Source of the DNA: Neolewinella agarilytica
GTDB lineage: Bacteria > Bacteroidota > Bacteroidia > Chitinophagales > Saprospiraceae
Assembly (NCBI RefSeq): GCF_900110645.1
Contig: NZ_FOFB01000012.1
Location: 62,001-126,000 of the forward strand
Reading direction: 5' to 3'
DNA length: 64,000 nt
Part shown: positions 9,701 through 17,261 of the stretch, piece by piece
How positions within the stretch are numbered: the stretch's first letter is position 1
Layout of the letters: every line of letters starts with the position of its first letter
Notes under the pieces: generated by a model
The model's input: only the letters and a program-made list of their open reading frames with translations
The model's database searches: none
Told to the model about the DNA's origin: nothing
Translations under genes and position numbers: made by a program

Positions 9701-9758
9701 CATCACCTCCCCGCCGGCAGGTGGGACAGTGCTTCAGCTTCACTTCCCGCTCACCTGA
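6744..9758 (+). CDS. Propeller/Y_Y_Y sensor histidine kinase of the HisKA_3 (NarL-type) class
   Basis: A protein of about 1,000 residues. The start is a GTG two bases after the preceding stop; the following hydrophobic stretch (IILLTLYVVMTTGLRC) fits a signal peptide. Residues about 40-620 look like two-component-regulator propeller blades (for example DDRGRLWLGTEQGLVCY), followed by a Y_Y_Y-like beta domain (about 650-740), a membrane helix near 750-770 (WWFWLLCGAGVFSGFYYF), and a dimerisation helix with the phospho-acceptor His810 in MELHDDLGG. A HATPase domain with DDGIGMP and a GNGLHNMRRR loop completes it. It senses an unknown extracellular ligand and should phosphorylate the regulator encoded 28 bases downstream. 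Base composition changes sharply near 8170, from AT-rich to GC-rich, inside the sensor domain. Confidence 0.85.
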   Translation: MLYIFYQTCTVLIPNRLNIILLTLYVVMTTGLRCQSVRNLELSSNDHTQNFHYLPDDFYWFGNASGLFRFDGQQEINFLIHDKKSNVIHDQFIASKVYPDGLSKLWVTTYHALHSLDVRTGKSRTFRMQHDLKDITVGYTIFHQDTNRKDLLVKADSNLFAFNIKNNSYRLLQNQSQANTLYSLKVKEKVLFYGAPWWNANGIEYFEYNTGGITNFQHIDLPIMVKHIVPYTADSLYLATAQGLQLLTNPLDPTKRKVTTIIPGEARIVTLDTLTRSIWVSISEQGLYQFSPKNNIILNRWTTADGLISDDARTLFCDGKGNVFVSHLSGGVDLILQSNASISLTSISGSSSISDMTISSGRDILCFTNDGKTYRKTSGDKDSDEKLIGVFPNLIKSKVATYPNGSCIVQGTNGIATFDKEGILTNIQKTPTNIYLGVLAFDDQETLILSNQGIQTWQGDSLTSLPGIPFGDTDFFTSLIKLTPNRFVASYRQIELWDISRTPTGWKVDSKIPMPGETNTAILRNDTLFAGTSAGLLTIVNDSIVATFNPEPLGNLWVNAIHEDDRGRLWLGTEQGLVCYFPSSGNYQYYGEADGLPDSWFIRANVIDRDSAFIMATKTGLVTVNTSLADDTLSDNKIYLSDIWINGIRDETHSLYDPQPLDLDYQHNSVSFLPGMIELGPSELSGFKHRLVGLQEDYTYGKSGEVVRYPSIPPGNYTFEFVGVDKNGRSTLPFTLQVRISPPFYQTWWFWLLCGAGVFSGFYYFNRRAVRRETERQQAIQKEQARQAAETLARHQAVVSEQRRIMMELHDDLGGTLGSLFYKLDGYLLDQESGLEINPDFEQLKNTSGEAMKKLREVMKSNVAKELPLPVFARKLVDMARASAQSARLEWTLERDDAFPEIELSSQQVHNALLIFKEALQNIRKHAKATSFSLRLHLDPDNTFLISLTDDGIGMPSAAAAERHDGTGNGLHNMRRRAADLQGTLSITSPPAGGTVLQLHFPLT

Positions 9759-9786
9759 TTACCAAACACTACACACCCCCACAACT

Positions 9787-10434
9787 ATGCCACGCCTTGT
9801 AATTGTTGAAGACCACGCCGACATCCGGGAGGAAGTCGTCCGCGCCGTTCGCCGCTTACCCGGATGGACAATCGTAGGTGCCCACGGCACGGGAGAGTCC
9901 GCTATGCAGTGTATTGCTGCGGAACGACCCGACATCGTAATCCTTGATATCGGCCTGCCTGGCGTTAGTGGGCTGGACTGCCTGGTCCGCCTCAAGTTCG
10001 AGAACCCGGGTGTCGTCTTTGCTATGTTTACCATTTACGATGATGATGATAAGCTCTTCCTGGCCCTGCGACTGGGAGCCAGCGGTTACGTCATCAAAGA
10101 CGAGGGCTTATCCGGTATCATCCGCGCCCTGCGGGAACTGGAAAAAGGACGTGCTTATATGAGTCCTTCCATTGCCACAAAAGTAGTCCAGTCCTTTTGG
10201 CGGGAGAACGTAGAACTGGGCAAATTTCAGGAGCTCACCAACCGGCAGCTACAGATCGTCCGCCTGGTGAGCGAGGGAAGAAGCTATCGGGAAATCAGCG
10301 CGGAGATCAACATCTCTGAAGGAGGCGTTCGCCAACACCTACACCGCATCTACGGCGTCCTGCACATCAATAACCGCCACCGGCTGGCGGCGATGTATCA
10401 GGAACTGATGCGGAAGATGGGGCCGCCGGAGTAG
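9787..10434 (+). CDS. LuxR/NarL-family response regulator
   Basis: A 215-residue regulator when started at the ATG at 9787; an in-frame start at 9721 would overlap the kinase gene and add residues foreign to the family. The receiver domain (residues 1-120) shows the acidic pair in VEDHAD, the phospho-acceptor Asp54 in ILDIGLPG, and the conserved Lys in VIKDEG near residue 103. The C-terminal HTH (about 145-210) has the NarL/FixJ pattern LTNRQLQIVRLVSEGRSYRE. It is the cognate partner of the upstream HisKA_3 kinase. Target genes are unknown; the divergently oriented lipid-type operon next to it is a possibility only. Confidence 0.85.
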   Translation: MPRLVIVEDHADIREEVVRAVRRLPGWTIVGAHGTGESAMQCIAAERPDIVILDIGLPGVSGLDCLVRLKFENPGVVFAMFTIYDDDDKLFLALRLGASGYVIKDEGLSGIIRALRELEKGRAYMSPSIATKVVQSFWRENVELGKFQELTNRQLQIVRLVSEGRSYREISAEINISEGGVRQHLHRIYGVLHINNRHRLAAMYQELMRKMGPPE

Positions 10435-10530
10435 TTATGAAGAGAGATTAACTATCCAGAATCGGGAGTCTCACGTAAGTTAATCTGTAGTTTTGATGGT
10501 GATAAGAGTGGTTACTTTTGTGGAGTGGCG

Positions 10531-10998
10531 TTATTCGTCTAGTCCCAAACCAACAGTTTTCACCTCCCTGCCCGTCACCAGCCAGCTATGTTGGAGTTGC
10601 CCCAGCTCAAGTTGATGGGCATGACCAGAAGCCAACGGCTTCTTTGCCAGAGCAGCCTCCAGAGTCGTAGCTGGCAATGGAGCGCCTTGCTGCTGCAACC
10701 ATCTCTCCCAGCCTAGCATCACGCCCAACCAGACCAAAGGTTCTCCCTGTGGTAATTGCCGCAGATAAGGTAGACTTAGCGTAATCCAAAAGGGACGTTC
10801 ATAAGTTGGCTTGCCCTGGCGGCCCAAGGCCGCTAGTTGCAACTTGGAGTCTTCAAGCAAAGCTAATAATGCGACCCGCAGCTCGGGATAATGAAGCATT
10901 TCCCGATGGGCCGCAATTCGTAACAGCCCCTCCCGCAAGACTTGGTAGTGATAGAAAATAAGTATTTCTAATTGTGATGATTGATCTACTGTAGACAT
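10531..10998 (-). CDS. Hypothetical protein, last gene of the acyltransferase operon
   Basis: A 155-residue helical protein, soluble as far as can be seen, with many Leu residues and a Trp-rich middle (LVWLGVMLGWERWL). No family is recognised. The ATG is embedded in the leader CTAAACCTATGTC, 26 bases after the stop of the FeeM-like gene, so it is probably the fifth cistron of the operon reading from 14070. It might be an accessory protein for the product of that operon. No catalytic motif is visible. Confidence 0.5.
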   Translation of the reverse strand: MSTVDQSSQLEILIFYHYQVLREGLLRIAAHREMLHYPELRVALLALLEDSKLQLAALGRQGKPTYERPFWITLSLPYLRQLPQGEPLVWLGVMLGWERWLQQQGAPLPATTLEAALAKKPLASGHAHQLELGQLQHSWLVTGREVKTVGLGLDE

Positions 10999-11024
10999 AG
11001 GTTTAGAATTTTGCAGCTTAAATA

Positions 11025-11618
11025 CTACGCACCCTCAGCAGCAAGCTGCCAATCTTCTCCCGTAAAAGCACTGTAAACGGGCCATAAAGGAGTAGGACGA
11101 ATCATCTCCCGACTCCAAATCTTCAGGTACAGTTGATACCGAATTTGACCGGCTCTTTCCACTTCACGATACATCCGAAAGCCTAACCACTCATACAATG
11201 AACGGTAGGTTGCGTCTGACTCAATGAGGCATATTTGTACGCCCTTCCGAAGACCTTCTTCATAGATCGTCCGACACATTTGAATGGGTACTTCACTTTT
11301 TCGATACTTTTCAAGGACCGCAAAGCGATCCACGATGGCGTAAGTAAACTCAGCTTGCTCGGGGGTAAGTCCAAAACGCTTCGCTAAGTAATCAAAATCG
11401 TCATGCAGTTGGCAGCGTAAGGTGGCAACCCATTGCCCGCCCTCTTTACAGCCTAGTTGAATGGCTTCATAGTCCCGCTCGTCCATCAGCATCTCCAGAT
11501 CGGTCGCTTGTTTGGCAGGCAGCAGAAAATCTTTGCCCATCTCGGTAATGTAGACCTCATATCTGAGCCTGAATAACGACTCCAGTTCCGTAGGGTTATC
11601 TACCTGTAGTATTTCCAT
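11025..11618 (-). CDS. FeeM-like / autoinducer-synthase-type N-acyltransferase (GNAT fold)
   Basis: A 197-residue protein. The N-terminus has the pattern FRLRYEVYITEMGKDF (residues 16-31), typical of N-acyl amino acid synthase FeeM and acyl-homoserine-lactone synthase families. In these families the region forms the entry helix of a GNAT-like fold. VDRFAVLEKYRKSEVP and a following helix (CRTIYEEGLRKG) fit the cofactor or acyl-carrier binding core, and YEWLGFRMY the end of the fold. Family members transfer a fatty acyl group from acyl-ACP to an amino group. Neighbouring KAS III and PlsC genes suggest that acyl substrate and a second acylation are supplied in the same pathway, as in ornithine or glycine lipid synthesis. 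The exact product cannot be told. Confidence 0.65.
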   Translation of the reverse strand: MEILQVDNPTELESLFRLRYEVYITEMGKDFLLPAKQATDLEMLMDERDYEAIQLGCKEGGQWVATLRCQLHDDFDYLAKRFGLTPEQAEFTYAIVDRFAVLEKYRKSEVPIQMCRTIYEEGLRKGVQICLIESDATYRSLYEWLGFRMYREVERAGQIRYQLYLKIWSREMIRPTPLWPVYSAFTGEDWQLAAEGA

Positions 11619-11642
11619 TACGATGTTGTTTTCACTGCTCCT

Positions 11643-12347
11643 TTAACTTTCCCTTGCACCTGCGGCCGCGCCCAAATGCTCCACCTCCTGCCCCAACCGG
11701 TTAAAAACCCGAAACGCCCCCATCCAGAGCTGCCTCGCCTGGCCAATAACTACCCCCTTCGCCGCTACTTTAAGCATCGGCAAGTCATAAGTAGAATCGC
11801 CAACGGCAAGAGCGATATTTTTATTCATTTCGTTAATGCTATTTTGCTTAAAATCAGCTAAATGGCGTACTTGACCTTTACGACTACGTCGAAACAAAGC
11901 TCCCAGCTCAACGCCCTTGCCAAACCCTCCAAAATGGTCACTATAGGCGACCACCACCGGCGCGATATTCGTCGACACAAAAAAGATTTCAGCGCCCTCG
12001 GCTTGCAAAGCTTCCAGCCACTCTACCACCGCCGGATAACACTTTCCCAGCAGACGCTCCGCAAAAAGCGTCGAGCTCCAGTTCCTTAATGCTTCATCCG
12101 TGTATCGCGCGTACCAGCTGTATACCAACCGCTGCATCCGGGGCCGGGACCACCAGTCCAGCACCTTCAGCACCGGCCCCCAGAAACCGTACATATACAA
12201 CAACCAAAGCCGGTAACCCAGCGGCGAAAGCTCCCGCTCGCGCAAGAACAGCAGCAGCTCCAAAACGTGGGTGTCCGACACCGTTTTGTCGATGTCAAAC
12301 ACCACCACATCACCGGGCTGCACCCCAATTTTCAGCAGCTCACTCAT
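11643..12347 (-). CDS. HAD-superfamily phosphatase (SerB/HAD-IB type)
   Basis: A 234-residue protein. Motif I is FDIDKTVSD with nucleophile Asp18 and acid/base Asp20, motif II is FVSTN, and motif IV is GDSTYDLPML. Together these give a complete HAD phosphohydrolase active site. The helical cap between motifs I and II is of the phosphoserine-phosphatase type. The start overlaps the end of the PlsC gene by four bases, so the two are translationally coupled. In this context it may dephosphorylate a phospholipid-like or amino-alcohol-phosphate intermediate. The last codons include a copy of the 18-bp dispersed element, encoding GAAAGA just before the stop. Confidence 0.75.
   Translation of the reverse strand: MSELLKIGVQPGDVVVFDIDKTVSDTHVLELLLFLRERELSPLGYRLWLLYMYGFWGPVLKVLDWWSRPRMQRLVYSWYARYTDEALRNWSSTLFAERLLGKCYPAVVEWLEALQAEGAEIFFVSTNIAPVVVAYSDHFGGFGKGVELGALFRRSRKGQVRHLADFKQNSINEMNKNIALAVGDSTYDLPMLKVAAKGVVIGQARQLWMGAFRVFNRLGQEVEHLGAAAGARES
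11656..11673 (-). repeat. Dispersed 18-bp GC element, copy 2 (in the HAD gene)
   Basis: Perfect match to GGGCGCGGNCGCAGGTGC with N = C, on the minus strand. It forms the C-terminal codons of the HAD gene, read in the frame G-A-A-A-G-A. Confidence 0.85.
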
Positions 12348-12982
12348 AGTTGACCGCTCAACTTGCCTACCGTCTCCCGCAAATGGTCCGTAGCGCCCCG
12401 CCCCATTGCCTTCAGCTCCGCCGAAGCAATCGGCTCCCCTACCCTGATGCTACAGCGGTGCGGCCTTGGCAGCCGCTCCTCCGGCCGCCAGCTCTCAAAG
12501 AAACCCACCAGCCCCACCGGGATGATGTCCACCTGATTGCGCATCGAAAACACCGCCGCGCCCGGCCGAAAATCTTGCAACTCTCCGTCCCGCGACCGCG
12601 TCCCCTCCGGAAAGATGGCCACTTTGTTCTCTTGCAGCAAAGTCCGCATGTTGCGGCTGTCCGTGATCTTAGTACCATCGTCTTTCACCTTGATGCAGTT
12701 ACCGTACCGCATCAAACGCCCCCAAAACCGGTCATTGAACAACTTCTCCTTGGCCAGAAACAGGATATCCGTCTTGTACCGGAACTTAAACACCCCCCAG
12801 ATCACCAACCAGTCAAGGTAACTCACGTGGTTGCTTACCAGGATAAAGTTGCTGTCCAGCCGATCCAGAATGTAGGCTTCTCCCTCGATCTTCCCCCGGC
12901 AAAACGTCCGAAAGAAAAGGTAACTACTGTACGACATGCCGTTGGAAACCAGACTGTCAATCCATCGATTAATCACTTTCAT
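12344..12982 (-). CDS. PlsC-family 1-acyl-glycerol-3-phosphate O-acyltransferase-like protein
   Basis: A 212-residue protein. The acyltransferase motif NHVSYLD gives catalytic His52 and Asp57, and FPEGTRSRDGEL is the second, substrate-phosphate motif. Length matches short PlsC/OlsA-type enzymes. It would transfer an acyl chain from acyl-ACP or acyl-CoA to a hydroxyl group at the inner membrane face. It lies 23 bases downstream of the KAS III gene and overlaps the HAD gene. Together with the FeeM-like enzyme this gives one N-acyl and one O-acyl transferase, the pair needed for aminolipids such as ornithine or glycine lipids. Housekeeping PlsC is the alternative, but the neighbours argue for a special pathway. 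Confidence 0.8.
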   Translation of the reverse strand: MKVINRWIDSLVSNGMSYSSYLFFRTFCRGKIEGEAYILDRLDSNFILVSNHVSYLDWLVIWGVFKFRYKTDILFLAKEKLFNDRFWGRLMRYGNCIKVKDDGTKITDSRNMRTLLQENKVAIFPEGTRSRDGELQDFRPGAAVFSMRNQVDIIPVGLVGFFESWRPEERLPRPHRCSIRVGEPIASAELKAMGRGATDHLRETVGKLSGQL

Positions 12983-13005
12983 CTTTAAATCTTTATGCTT
13001 ATTTA

Positions 13006-14070
13006 TTAGAAGCGATGGATCATCGCATTAACGTGCATCCCTGCCCCCACCGAGGCAAAAACCACCAAATCCCCCCGTTCAATACCGCGTTGGTTGTGCG
13101 CTCGGTCAATCACTTCGTGCAGCAGCGTAGGAATGGTAGCTACCGAGTTATTACCCTTTGTGTAGACATTAATTGGCAGTACGTCCTCCGGATAGTTTGC
13201 AATACCATGCTGTGCAAAAAGCCTGCTCGCTATTGCCTTGATCATTTTAGCATTGGCTTGATGCATAATGAAGTAGCGTACGTCGCGCAGGTCAACCTCA
13301 GCCTTTTCTAAACAAGCAGTAATCACTGCGGGCACTTCGCGCAGAGCGTATTTGAATACTTGTCGACCTTGCATTTTCAGGTAGAGGCCATCGAGGTATT
13401 TACGGTCAGAAAACGACCGCCCCATCCGCAAATAATCCAACTCCTCCAGGCAATGTGAACGGGTAGCGCTGGCCAGTACCCCCGTATTGGGTGAAGCAGA
13501 AGCTGCCATCAGTGCGGCCCCTGCCCCATCGCTGAACAACAGGCTATCAACGTCATATTCCTCCACTACCCGCGACACCGTATCCGTACCTACCACCAAC
13601 ACATAGCGCGCCTCACCACTGCGGATCAGCAGATCTACCTGCCGGACCCCTTCCAACCAACCCGGGCAACCAAAAAGGATATCGTAGGCCACACACCTTG
13701 GATTTCGGATACCCAGTTTACTCTTTATCCGTGCAGCCAGGTTGGGCAGGGTGTCCTGAAAATTGTGCTTAGTGCTCACATCTCCCCAGTTGTGGGCGAC
13801 AATGATGTAATCTATCGCCTCCCGGTCTACCCCACCCCGCTCAATCGCCTCTTCTGCCGCCAAGTACCCCATTCGGGAAGCACTCACCTCTGGCAGGGCA
13901 ATGGAACGCTCACGAATCTCCGTGACGGCCGTAAATTTTTCCAGGATATCCACCGTCGCTTTCTGATGAATTTTATTCCCTCGCTTCAGGAAAAAACGTT
14001 CCGTAAGGGCATGATTGGGTTGTTGCACCCGGGGCCGGTAGGCACCAGTGCTTAAGATGTAGGCAGGCAT
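13006..14070 (-). CDS. Beta-ketoacyl-ACP synthase III-like thiolase-fold enzyme
   Basis: A 354-residue protein of FabH type. The catalytic triad is visible: Cys135 in FGCPGWL, His270 in MHQANAKMI and Asn307 in KGNNSVATIP. VVGTDTVSR and FSDGAGAAL are also typical of the fold. It is a little longer than housekeeping FabH (about 320 residues), more like secondary KAS III enzymes that prime or extend special acyl chains. It is first in a tight operon with PlsC, HAD and FeeM-like genes. It probably makes or selects the beta-ketoacyl chain, perhaps the 3-hydroxy acyl precursor, used by the acyltransferases. The substrate is not determinable from sequence. Confidence 0.8.
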   Translation of the reverse strand: MPAYILSTGAYRPRVQQPNHALTERFFLKRGNKIHQKATVDILEKFTAVTEIRERSIALPEVSASRMGYLAAEEAIERGGVDREAIDYIIVAHNWGDVSTKHNFQDTLPNLAARIKSKLGIRNPRCVAYDILFGCPGWLEGVRQVDLLIRSGEARYVLVVGTDTVSRVVEEYDVDSLLFSDGAGAALMAASASPNTGVLASATRSHCLEELDYLRMGRSFSDRKYLDGLYLKMQGRQVFKYALREVPAVITACLEKAEVDLRDVRYFIMHQANAKMIKAIASRLFAQHGIANYPEDVLPINVYTKGNNSVATIPTLLHEVIDRAHNQRGIERGDLVVFASVGAGMHVNAMIHRF

Positions 14071-14151
14071 GGTTGTTTTGTTAGGTTGTTATAAGAATTG
14101 CTATGCAGTAGCAGGGATATTCTCGTAAGACTTAAACATACTCATCCCAGT

Positions 14152-15513
14152 TTAACGCCCTCCTTGGACCCGTCGCTCCCGCTTTACAGTACAGCTGTAA
14201 TCAGGCCAATGTCCATTATTACAGCCTACAACATAGCGGCCCGCTTGGCCCGGTGGAGGATACTCTCGAGCATCCCATCCGCTATTCAGAGACTTACAAC
14301 TGTTCACGCAGCCTCCTCCGACGAGATTATATTGTACACTTATTGTATTATCACAGTCGTAATCGAAGCTACCGTCTCCACGGTGCTCTGTAAAGTAATC
14401 TGACTGACCTGGAAATGCTCTGGCGTTATTATCGTAGCAATCTTTATCGTTATTTACATAGCCTTCCGGTCGATCCTTAGCAATCGTTACAACACTAGGA
14501 TCTCCAAAACCATCGCCATCCGCATCACGATACCAGGACTGTTCTCCAGGCATCCGCTTTTCACTAAGGTCACTCGTATCATCGTGGTTGCTAACGTATC
14601 GAAGCACTTGTCCCCCTACGATCCTCTCTGGACGCTCCTTAGCACCAAAAATCCAGTACTCTTCCGGCTCTCCAGAGCCATATCCATCTCCGTCTTTGTC
14701 CTCGTACATAATCATCAGGTCTCCCTTCTCCTTACGCTCCGCAATGGTTTCCTCGAGCTCGACCAAATGACTCTCATCAAGCAAAGTCCCCTCATAACCT
14801 ACAATACTATTTGGTGGATATATGATATCCAAGTCATTATTTTCATCCCAGGAAACTTTTGCTTCAACGCCGAGCCAGCCAAAAAGATCAACTGTCAAAT
14901 CCTCCGATAAGTCATCTGCTAATGTCACTTTAAGACTTGCCGAGTCGTAAACAAGTACCTCGTTCACAAACATGAGCTGTTCTCCATTTTTTAGCGCTGT
15001 ACGAAGAAGTTGCAATTCTCTCAACGGCAAATTGAACAGAAGGTCCTGAAGGGCAACGGCACCATCCGCAAGGCCGTATCGGTAACCTTCGTTGGCCGTT
15101 AGTATCGCACTTTTTGTGTTTTCATACACAGCCCCCGCCGTAGCATCTACTTTTTGACTCGTTAGTCCTCTTTCTTGGAAAATAAATTTAAAATCACTCG
15201 TTCGGTCACTTACGCAAATAGGAACTTCCCATCGCTTTCCGGTTTTCAAGAAAGACGAGCGTACCAACTGTTGCTCTAAGCGAGCACGATCGAGGTACAG
15301 TCTCTCGACCCGCATAGCCTTTTTACCTAAAATCGATTTAGTCTTACCAACGGCAACTATTGAACCAGGTTCAGCTGAACGATTCAGTGGAAAAGGCCGA
15401 AAGCCTTCTATACACTTTTCGCCCCCTCCTGGTGAGTAAAAATATTTGAACAGCAGTAGAGCAATCAACACCAGAGCGGTAAGTCCAATTACGTATTTTA
15501 TTGTATCATTCAT
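14152..15513 (-). CDS. Membrane-anchored protein with MopE-like Asp-rich calcium-binding repeats
   Basis: A 453-residue protein. Residues 5-26 form one membrane helix (YVIGLTALVLIALLLFKYF). The middle is a mixed domain of unknown type. From about residue 290 come Asp-rich segments DKDGDGYGSG, DADGDGFGDP and a MopE-like NDKDCYDNNARAFPG ... DYDCDN motif, which in relatives bind calcium and occur in secreted or surface proteins of this phylum. The C-terminus has several Cys residues. The gene lies 12 bases after the coiled-coil gene on the same strand, and the two probably form one transcript with the L,D-transpeptidase-like gene. The role is unknown; cell envelope is the likely location. Confidence 0.6.
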   Translation of the reverse strand: MNDTIKYVIGLTALVLIALLLFKYFYSPGGGEKCIEGFRPFPLNRSAEPGSIVAVGKTKSILGKKAMRVERLYLDRARLEQQLVRSSFLKTGKRWEVPICVSDRTSDFKFIFQERGLTSQKVDATAGAVYENTKSAILTANEGYRYGLADGAVALQDLLFNLPLRELQLLRTALKNGEQLMFVNEVLVYDSASLKVTLADDLSEDLTVDLFGWLGVEAKVSWDENNDLDIIYPPNSIVGYEGTLLDESHLVELEETIAERKEKGDLMIMYEDKDGDGYGSGEPEEYWIFGAKERPERIVGGQVLRYVSNHDDTSDLSEKRMPGEQSWYRDADGDGFGDPSVVTIAKDRPEGYVNNDKDCYDNNARAFPGQSDYFTEHRGDGSFDYDCDNTISVQYNLVGGGCVNSCKSLNSGWDAREYPPPGQAGRYVVGCNNGHWPDYSCTVKRERRVQGGR

Positions 15514-15525
15514 AAGGCGGTCTAT

Positions 15526-16578
15526 CTAAGCCATGCTCGCCATCAGGGAGCTAGAGCGTTCCGTTAATAATTGTATTTCGTTAATCGTTTCCCGTAGGCG
15601 GTCCTGGTCTACTCTAGCGTCTTCCCAACCTTCTTCAAGAGGCCTTCTAAGAACTTCCACTAGGCGCTTCTTAAAGGTTATCTGCGCAGTACTAAACTGC
15701 CCTCTTAGCGAACTGAGTCGGACTTCCGCGTTTTGCATTTCATTCACAAACCGCAATGCTTTAGCAATACGATCATCTCCTGTGACCTCTGCCAGTGTCG
15801 CTTCTGATAAACCATCCCAGCCTTCATCTGCTAAACGAAACACCTTATCAAGTCCGACAAAGGGGTCTTTAATATCTAATGACAGAAGGTTCAAAAATTG
15901 ATCGTAAGCACTACCGTACTCCAATAAACTGTTCTGCATACCAGACTTTACGTGAGATAAGGAGCTCCTGAAAGCTTGCAAAGCTGTTGCTAAATCTCCG
16001 TAAAGCACCTCGTACTTTTTCATCCCACTAGCAAAGGCTTTTATCCGATCCGCGTTGATTACTTCACTGGTTACCACCTTAATTTTTCTAGCAGAACCTC
16101 CAAGGCTACGGTCGATCACAGAATCGACAAAGCCAGAAGCAAAATCAACTACCTTTCCAATAACCCCAGTTACGGGGTTAGAATTGATCACGGCAGATGC
16201 GATAGGATTATCAAAGATTTTCTTCAGTATTTCCTTAAAACGCCGCTTGTGGTTATCACGATCTTCTCCCCCGTTCAAGGGAAGCAGCACCTTATCCACC
16301 GCCTCGTAGACTACCTCGATGAGCGTAAAACCCATTTTGTCAGAGGTCGGGCTATTGATCTCAGCTACTAGGCCAAGAAAATCGGCTAGATTCAATTCTC
16401 GCAGTAGGCTCTCGTAGTTGTTTTGCAACTCACTCGAATCTAAAATAGCTGCTCGTAGTTTTATGAACGCTTGCTTCTGCTGAGAGACCAATAAATGCCT
16501 CCGGTGCAATTGTTCTTCCTGAAGTGCGTCCTTCAAAACTCCCAATTCTGCCTTTAACAACTCAATTTCCTTTTCCAT
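15526..16578 (-). CDS. Coiled-coil protein of unknown function
   Basis: A 350-residue protein when started at the ATG at 16578 (MEKEIELLKAELGVLK); a start at 16656 would run into the preceding gene. The N-terminal 45 residues form a heptad coiled coil, and the rest is predominantly helical with a hydrophobic patch at about residues 130-165 (VINSNPVTGVIGKVVDFASG). No signal peptide. The gene is followed after 12 bases by the MopE-repeat membrane protein and preceded after 7 bases by the L,D-transpeptidase-like gene, so the three look like one operon. No function can be given. Confidence 0.55.
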   Translation of the reverse strand: MEKEIELLKAELGVLKDALQEEQLHRRHLLVSQQKQAFIKLRAAILDSSELQNNYESLLRELNLADFLGLVAEINSPTSDKMGFTLIEVVYEAVDKVLLPLNGGEDRDNHKRRFKEILKKIFDNPIASAVINSNPVTGVIGKVVDFASGFVDSVIDRSLGGSARKIKVVTSEVINADRIKAFASGMKKYEVLYGDLATALQAFRSSLSHVKSGMQNSLLEYGSAYDQFLNLLSLDIKDPFVGLDKVFRLADEGWDGLSEATLAEVTGDDRIAKALRFVNEMQNAEVRLSSLRGQFSTAQITFKKRLVEVLRRPLEEGWEDARVDQDRLRETINEIQLLTERSSSLMASMA

Positions 16579-16585
16579 AGCAATA

Positions 16586-17209
16586 TTATTTAAGGTCGAA
16601 GTCCACCTCATTGAGCAAGGTGTAAGTGAACGAATTACCAAAAGCTTCTTTTCCAAAGCGGCATTTCAGCATAAACTCCTCAAAATGTCTGCTGTCCGCA
16701 AAGACGGTACATCCTTTTGAGTAATTTTTAGTTTCTGAATCCCAGTTACCGCTACGCGGTCCTTTGTGGATATTAATCCCCAGACGAGCCCCATGATCAA
16801 GTGTACTTTCATCAAAAATGAGTGTCCCCGATCCTTTTTGGTTTCGGTATACACTTACTCCTGTGGGATGTGACCAAGACTGGCACAATGCCAAATACTT
16901 ACCATTATGTGGCCGGATAGTATAGGCTCCCAAGTATTGTCCTTCCTTTAGTATTGCTGTTCCTTTCTTTAGAATTGGCTCCTTCAAATACTTTACGCTT
17001 GGGTCAGTCGTAACCGGGTAGTAAGTAATATGCCAGTCCCCTAAAAACCGATGAAAAACTACTAGTGTATCATCAAACTTATCGGGCACAGGATTACGGT
17101 TACGAATACCTATAATGTTCAGATTCCAGTCCACATCAACTTTGTCGTAGACCTTGTAACCTTTATGTTTCATCACCCGCAGCAGAGCTTCGATGGTTGG
17201 CTTAATCAT
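16586..17209 (-). CDS. L,D-transpeptidase (YkuD)-like protein
   Basis: A 207-residue protein from the ATG at 17209 (MIKPTIEALLRVM); a start at 17284 would overlap the preceding gene. Near the C-terminus GINIHKG is followed by YSKGCTVFAD, giving His and Cys in the spacing seen in YkuD-type L,D-transpeptidases (H ... SxGC). Such enzymes use the Cys to cut or join peptidoglycan stem peptides. There is no signal peptide, so the substrate may be reached by an unusual route or the fold may have another job. It is the first gene of a likely three-gene operon with a coiled-coil protein and an envelope protein. Confidence 0.5.
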   Translation of the reverse strand: MIKPTIEALLRVMKHKGYKVYDKVDVDWNLNIIGIRNRNPVPDKFDDTLVVFHRFLGDWHITYYPVTTDPSVKYLKEPILKKGTAILKEGQYLGAYTIRPHNGKYLALCQSWSHPTGVSVYRNQKGSGTLIFDESTLDHGARLGINIHKGPRSGNWDSETKNYSKGCTVFADSRHFEEFMLKCRFGKEAFGNSFTYTLLNEVDFDLK

Positions 17210-17261
17210 ATCAATATGCTTTTTTTTAAATATAAAGACTCCCTTGTGATAGTATCGATCC

